Assembly: GCA_021807975.1 (NCBI GenBank)
Contig: JAKBCJ010000198.1
Coordinates: forward strand, 1-8,142
Direction: 5' to 3'
Origin: Pseudomonadota bacterium
Lineage (GTDB): Bacteria > Pseudomonadota > Alphaproteobacteria > Acetobacterales > Acetobacteraceae
Length of the DNA stretch: 8,142 nt
This document shows, one piece after another, positions 6,562 through 8,142 of the stretch (position 1 is its first letter; every line of letters begins with the position of its first letter). Below the pieces are notes generated by a model, which was not told where the DNA came from, ran no database searches, and saw nothing but the letters and a program-made list of their open reading frames with translations. A program made the translations under genes and the position numbers.

Positions 6562-6638
6562 GCGCCTGTAGCTCAATTGGTTAGAGCTGGCGGCTCATAA
6601 CCGCTCGGTTGTAGGTTCGAGTCCTACCGGGCGCACCA
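6562..6638 (+). tRNA. tRNA with CAT anticodon, most likely tRNA-Ile2 (lysidine-modified)
   Basis: A complete 77-base cloverleaf with encoded CCA. The acceptor stem is GCGCCTG (6562-6568) with CGGGCGC (6628-6634), containing one G-U pair. The D arm is GCTC/GAGC. The anticodon stem GGCGG/CCGCT encloses CTCATAA, anticodon CAT at 6596-6598. The T arm is GTAGG/CCTAC with loop TTCGAGT. The discriminator is A6635. G1-C72 is paired, so it is not initiator tRNA. Against elongator Met, the C4-G69 and C5-G68 pairs are TilS recognition features in E. coli tRNA-Ile2, and the GGCGN stem with a G27-U43 pair resembles that tRNA closely. In that case C34 would be converted to lysidine and the tRNA would read AUA. 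Automatic annotation would probably call it Met. Confidence 0.93.
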
Positions 6639-6843
6639 TTTTCTTTGGTTTTCCGGTTTGATTGTGGGGAAAAGCCCGCTCCCTGACGTCTCCCTGATCT
6701 CGATCGTGCGGATCGGCCTGCCCTCGCATCGTCGCGCCGGGCACCGTCAGCCGCCGCAAATCCAGCGGATCGCGGCGCCCGGCCTTGCCGCCCCGCCCCG
6801 CCCGCCGCAAACTGGCCGCGTCCAAACCCATGGGAGGGAAACC
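6639..6843 (+). other. 205-base gap with T-rich run and possible folded leader
   Basis: Directly after the tRNA CCA is a T-rich stretch (about 6639-6660) that may aid termination, but no clear hairpin precedes it apart from the tRNA itself. Further on, GCCGGGC (6736-6742) can pair with GCCCGGC (6777-6783), and inside it GCCGC (6750-6754) with GCGGC (6772-6776), giving a nested stem. The open frame through here reads proline- and arginine-rich with no family resemblance, so I do not call it coding. The gap ends with the ribosome binding site of the NIPSNAP gene. Confidence 0.35.
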
Positions 6844-7170
6844 GTGATCTACGAAATGCGCATCTACGAATGTGTCCCCGGCAAACTGCCGGACCTGAAC
6901 AAGCGGTTCAGCACCATCACGTTGAAAATCTGGGAAAAGCACGGCATCCGGCAGGCCGGTTTCTGGACCACGCTGATCGGCGAGTCCAACATGACGCTGT
7001 ATTACATGCTGGCCTGGGAATCGCTGGCCGAACGCGAGCAGAAGTGGAATGCCTTCGCAGCCGACCCGGAATGGCACGCCGCGCGCGCCAAGACCGAGGA
7101 AAATGGCCCGATCGTCGCGAAAGTCACCAACTATATGCTGGCCCCCACGCCGTATTCATCGGTGCAATAA
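6844..7170 (+). CDS. NIPSNAP-family protein
   Basis: The 108-residue single-domain product matches NIPSNAP, a ferredoxin-like alpha+beta dimeric barrel fold. The start reads (M)IYEMRIYECVPGKLPDL, followed by GFWTTLIGESN (about 39-49), a hydrophobic YYMLAWESLAERE strand-helix block and DPEWHAARAKTEENGP, the typical order for bacterial members. Length is normal for the single-domain form. The biochemical function of bacterial NIPSNAP proteins is not established. The GTG start at 6844 is chosen because GGGAGGG (6832-6838) sits five bases upstream and the family begins at exactly this point; the open frame continues upstream to 6658 without similarity. No signal peptide or membrane segment is visible. 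It follows the tRNA and faces an SDR gene across a strong hairpin, so it probably forms a single-gene unit. Confidence 0.88.
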   Translation: MIYEMRIYECVPGKLPDLNKRFSTITLKIWEKHGIRQAGFWTTLIGESNMTLYYMLAWESLAEREQKWNAFAADPEWHAARAKTEENGPIVAKVTNYMLAPTPYSSVQ

Positions 7171-7221
7171 CCAGCAGCAGATGGCGCCAGCCGGGGTCGC
7201 CGCCTCGGTGCCGGCTCTGTC

Positions 7222-7249
7222 GCCCCGGCGGGCGGAGTCCCGCCGGGGC
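7222..7249. terminator. perfect GC hairpin between the NIPSNAP and SDR genes
   Basis: GCCCCGGCGGG (7222-7232) and CCCGCCGGGGC (7239-7249) form a perfect 11-bp stem around the six-base loop CGGAGT. It lies 51 bases past the NIPSNAP stop and five bases past the stop of the opposing SDR gene. No T-tract follows on either strand. Its perfection and its place between convergent genes argue for a bidirectional terminator or transcript 3' stabiliser. Confidence 0.65.
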
Positions 7250-7254
7250 ATCGG

Positions 7255-8097
7255 TCACCCCTTCAAAAACGCCTCGAACGCCGCTGTGTATTCCGGGTGC
7301 CAACGCGAAAGCGCCGGCCGGTTTTCCACGATGTCCCCGGCCGCCCAGGCGATCCGGCGGTTGTCGATCACGCGGGTTACATCGTTGTCCGGGCACAGGA
7401 TGTAGAAATCGCCCTGGCTTACGCCCTGGACCAGCATGTCCGCGACCTGCGCCGGGGTCCAGGCACCGGCCGGCTTTTCGGTCCTGGCGCCCCGCGTCAT
7501 GGCTGTGAAGGTCGATCCCGGGATCAGCAGGTGCGCCGAAATCCGCCCCCCCTCCTCATTGCGAAAACTGTGCGCCAGGGCTTCGGTCAACACCTTCACG
7601 CCGGCCTTGCTGAGGTTATAGGCGGTGTTACCGGGCGGGCAGGTGATGCCTTGCTTCGACCCGGTGTTAATCACCGCACACGCGGTCTTTTGCGCCAGCA
7701 TCGCCGGCACGAACGTCTGGACACCGTTGATGACACCCCACAGATTGACCTCCAGCAGGCTGCGCCACTGGCCGATGTTGTCGTAAGGCCCGCCGCCGGG
7801 CGATACGCCCGCGTTGTTCATCAGCACGCCGACCTCGCCAAACCGGGCATAGACGCCGTCGCGGAGCGCCTCGACCGATTCCAGCTTGCTCACGTCGGTC
7901 GGCACTGCCAACACGGCGGACGCACCGCGCGGAGAGGCGGCGGCGACCTGCTCCGCCGCTGCCTGTGGCGACAGGTCCGCGAGGCAGACATTCAGGCCCA
8001 TGGCGGCAAAACGCAGCGCGGTGGCCAGGCCGATGCCGCTGGCTGCACCGGTAATCACCGCAACGCGGCCAGTCATCAGGGCGGGGTGGGTGGTCAT
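7255..8097 (-). CDS. classical SDR-family NAD(P)-dependent oxidoreductase
   Basis: The 280-residue product is a classical short-chain dehydrogenase/reductase with all key residues. TGAASGIG (16-23) is the dinucleotide loop. Asp41 at the end of strand 2 (LADLS) predicts NAD rather than NADP preference. NNAG is at 94-97. The tetrad is Asn118, Ser147, Tyr160 and Lys164 (YNLSK), and PGSTFTAMT forms the loop after strand 6. A C-terminal tail with PDNDVTRVIDNRRI extends past the usual core and probably shapes the substrate pocket. The physiological substrate cannot be told from sequence. The start at 8097 is supported by GAGGA at 8105-8109, seven bases upstream. A second ATG (residue 8, MTGRVAVITG) is possible but lacks that site. 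It is convergent with the NIPSNAP gene, and its upstream region carries a direct repeat. Confidence 0.92.
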   Translation of the reverse strand: MTTHPALMTGRVAVITGAASGIGLATALRFAAMGLNVCLADLSPQAAAEQVAAASPRGASAVLAVPTDVSKLESVEALRDGVYARFGEVGVLMNNAGVSPGGGPYDNIGQWRSLLEVNLWGVINGVQTFVPAMLAQKTACAVINTGSKQGITCPPGNTAYNLSKAGVKVLTEALAHSFRNEEGGRISAHLLIPGSTFTAMTRGARTEKPAGAWTPAQVADMLVQGVSQGDFYILCPDNDVTRVIDNRRIAWAAGDIVENRPALSRWHPEYTAAFEAFLKG

Positions 8098-8109
8098 GCT
8101 CGAATCCTC

Positions 8110-8142
8110 GTTGCTATGCCGTGACCGGCCGGGTTGCTATGC
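8110..8142 (-). repeat. 10-bp direct repeat upstream of the SDR gene
   Basis: On the minus strand GCATAGCAAC occurs twice (8133-8142 and 8110-8119), 23 bases apart start to start. The palindrome CCGGCCGG (8125-8132) lies between them. The inner copy ends just before the GAGGA ribosome binding site. It may be a pair of operator half-sites. The window ends inside this region, so further copies cannot be excluded. Confidence 0.45.

Noticed and set aside
5077..6576. Minus-strand open frame of 499 residues opposite the transporter
   Set aside because: It mirrors the NRAMP gene and is extremely rich in Arg, His and Gln, with no recognisable domain. Stop-free antisense frames are expected at this GC level.
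6595..7077. Minus-strand open frame of 160 residues ending in VRPVGLEPTTERL
   Set aside because: The ending is the antisense translation of the tRNA T arm and neighbouring bases, a well-known source of false GLEPTT proteins. The rest lies opposite the NIPSNAP gene.
7297..8124. Plus-strand open frame of 275 residues opposite the classical SDR gene
   Set aside because: The minus-strand gene has a full SDR tetrad and a ribosome binding site. This frame is its shadow.
1..8142. Mobile element, CRISPR, prophage or defence system
   Set aside because: I saw no transposase, integrase, terminal inverted repeats, regular spaced repeats or defence-type domains. The only tRNA has no flanking duplicated 3' end that would suggest integration.

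Overview
This is a GC-rich stretch of chromosome. Codon third positions are mostly G or C, and long spurious open frames lie opposite nearly every real gene. The protein families and their style (ArgG, CysS with an HLGN signature, a TrmJ-type methylase, a PaiB-type FMN protein, SDR enzymes) fit an alphaproteobacterium. The Rhodospirillales/Acetobacteraceae are my best guess, but that placement is an inference and was not tested. I see no transposase, integrase, CRISPR array, toxin pair or phage gene. The window looks like ordinary core and near-core chromosome rather than an island, and I found no convincing undescribed multi-gene system.

Layout, left to right. A + strand block holds argG (arginine biosynthesis) and a PaiB-like FMN-binding protein, with a hairpin between them. 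It meets, tail to tail, a - strand cluster that reads cysS (cysteinyl-tRNA synthetase), a trmJ-like tRNA 2'-O-methyltransferase, then an SDR-like protein that lacks the usual catalytic Tyr and Lys. cysS and trmJ overlap in a TGATG junction and are probably translationally coupled. Divergent from cysS is an NRAMP-superfamily metal transporter with a variant metal-site motif; a Fur-box-like dyad abuts its start codon. Then come a CAT-anticodon tRNA whose features favour tRNA-Ile2 (lysidine type) over tRNA-Met, a small NIPSNAP-domain protein with a GTG start, and, facing it on the - strand, a classical SDR dehydrogenase with an intact catalytic tetrad.

Functional threads. Three features concern decoding: cysS, trmJ and the tRNA. 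The transporter and its Fur-like site suggest metal-responsive uptake. Both convergent gene pairs are separated by strong GC-only hairpins without a T-tract, which probably insulate opposing transcription. No stretch longer than 300 bases lacks a gene. The longest gap is the 205 bases between the tRNA and the NIPSNAP gene, which holds a T-rich run and a possible folded leader but no credible ORF.
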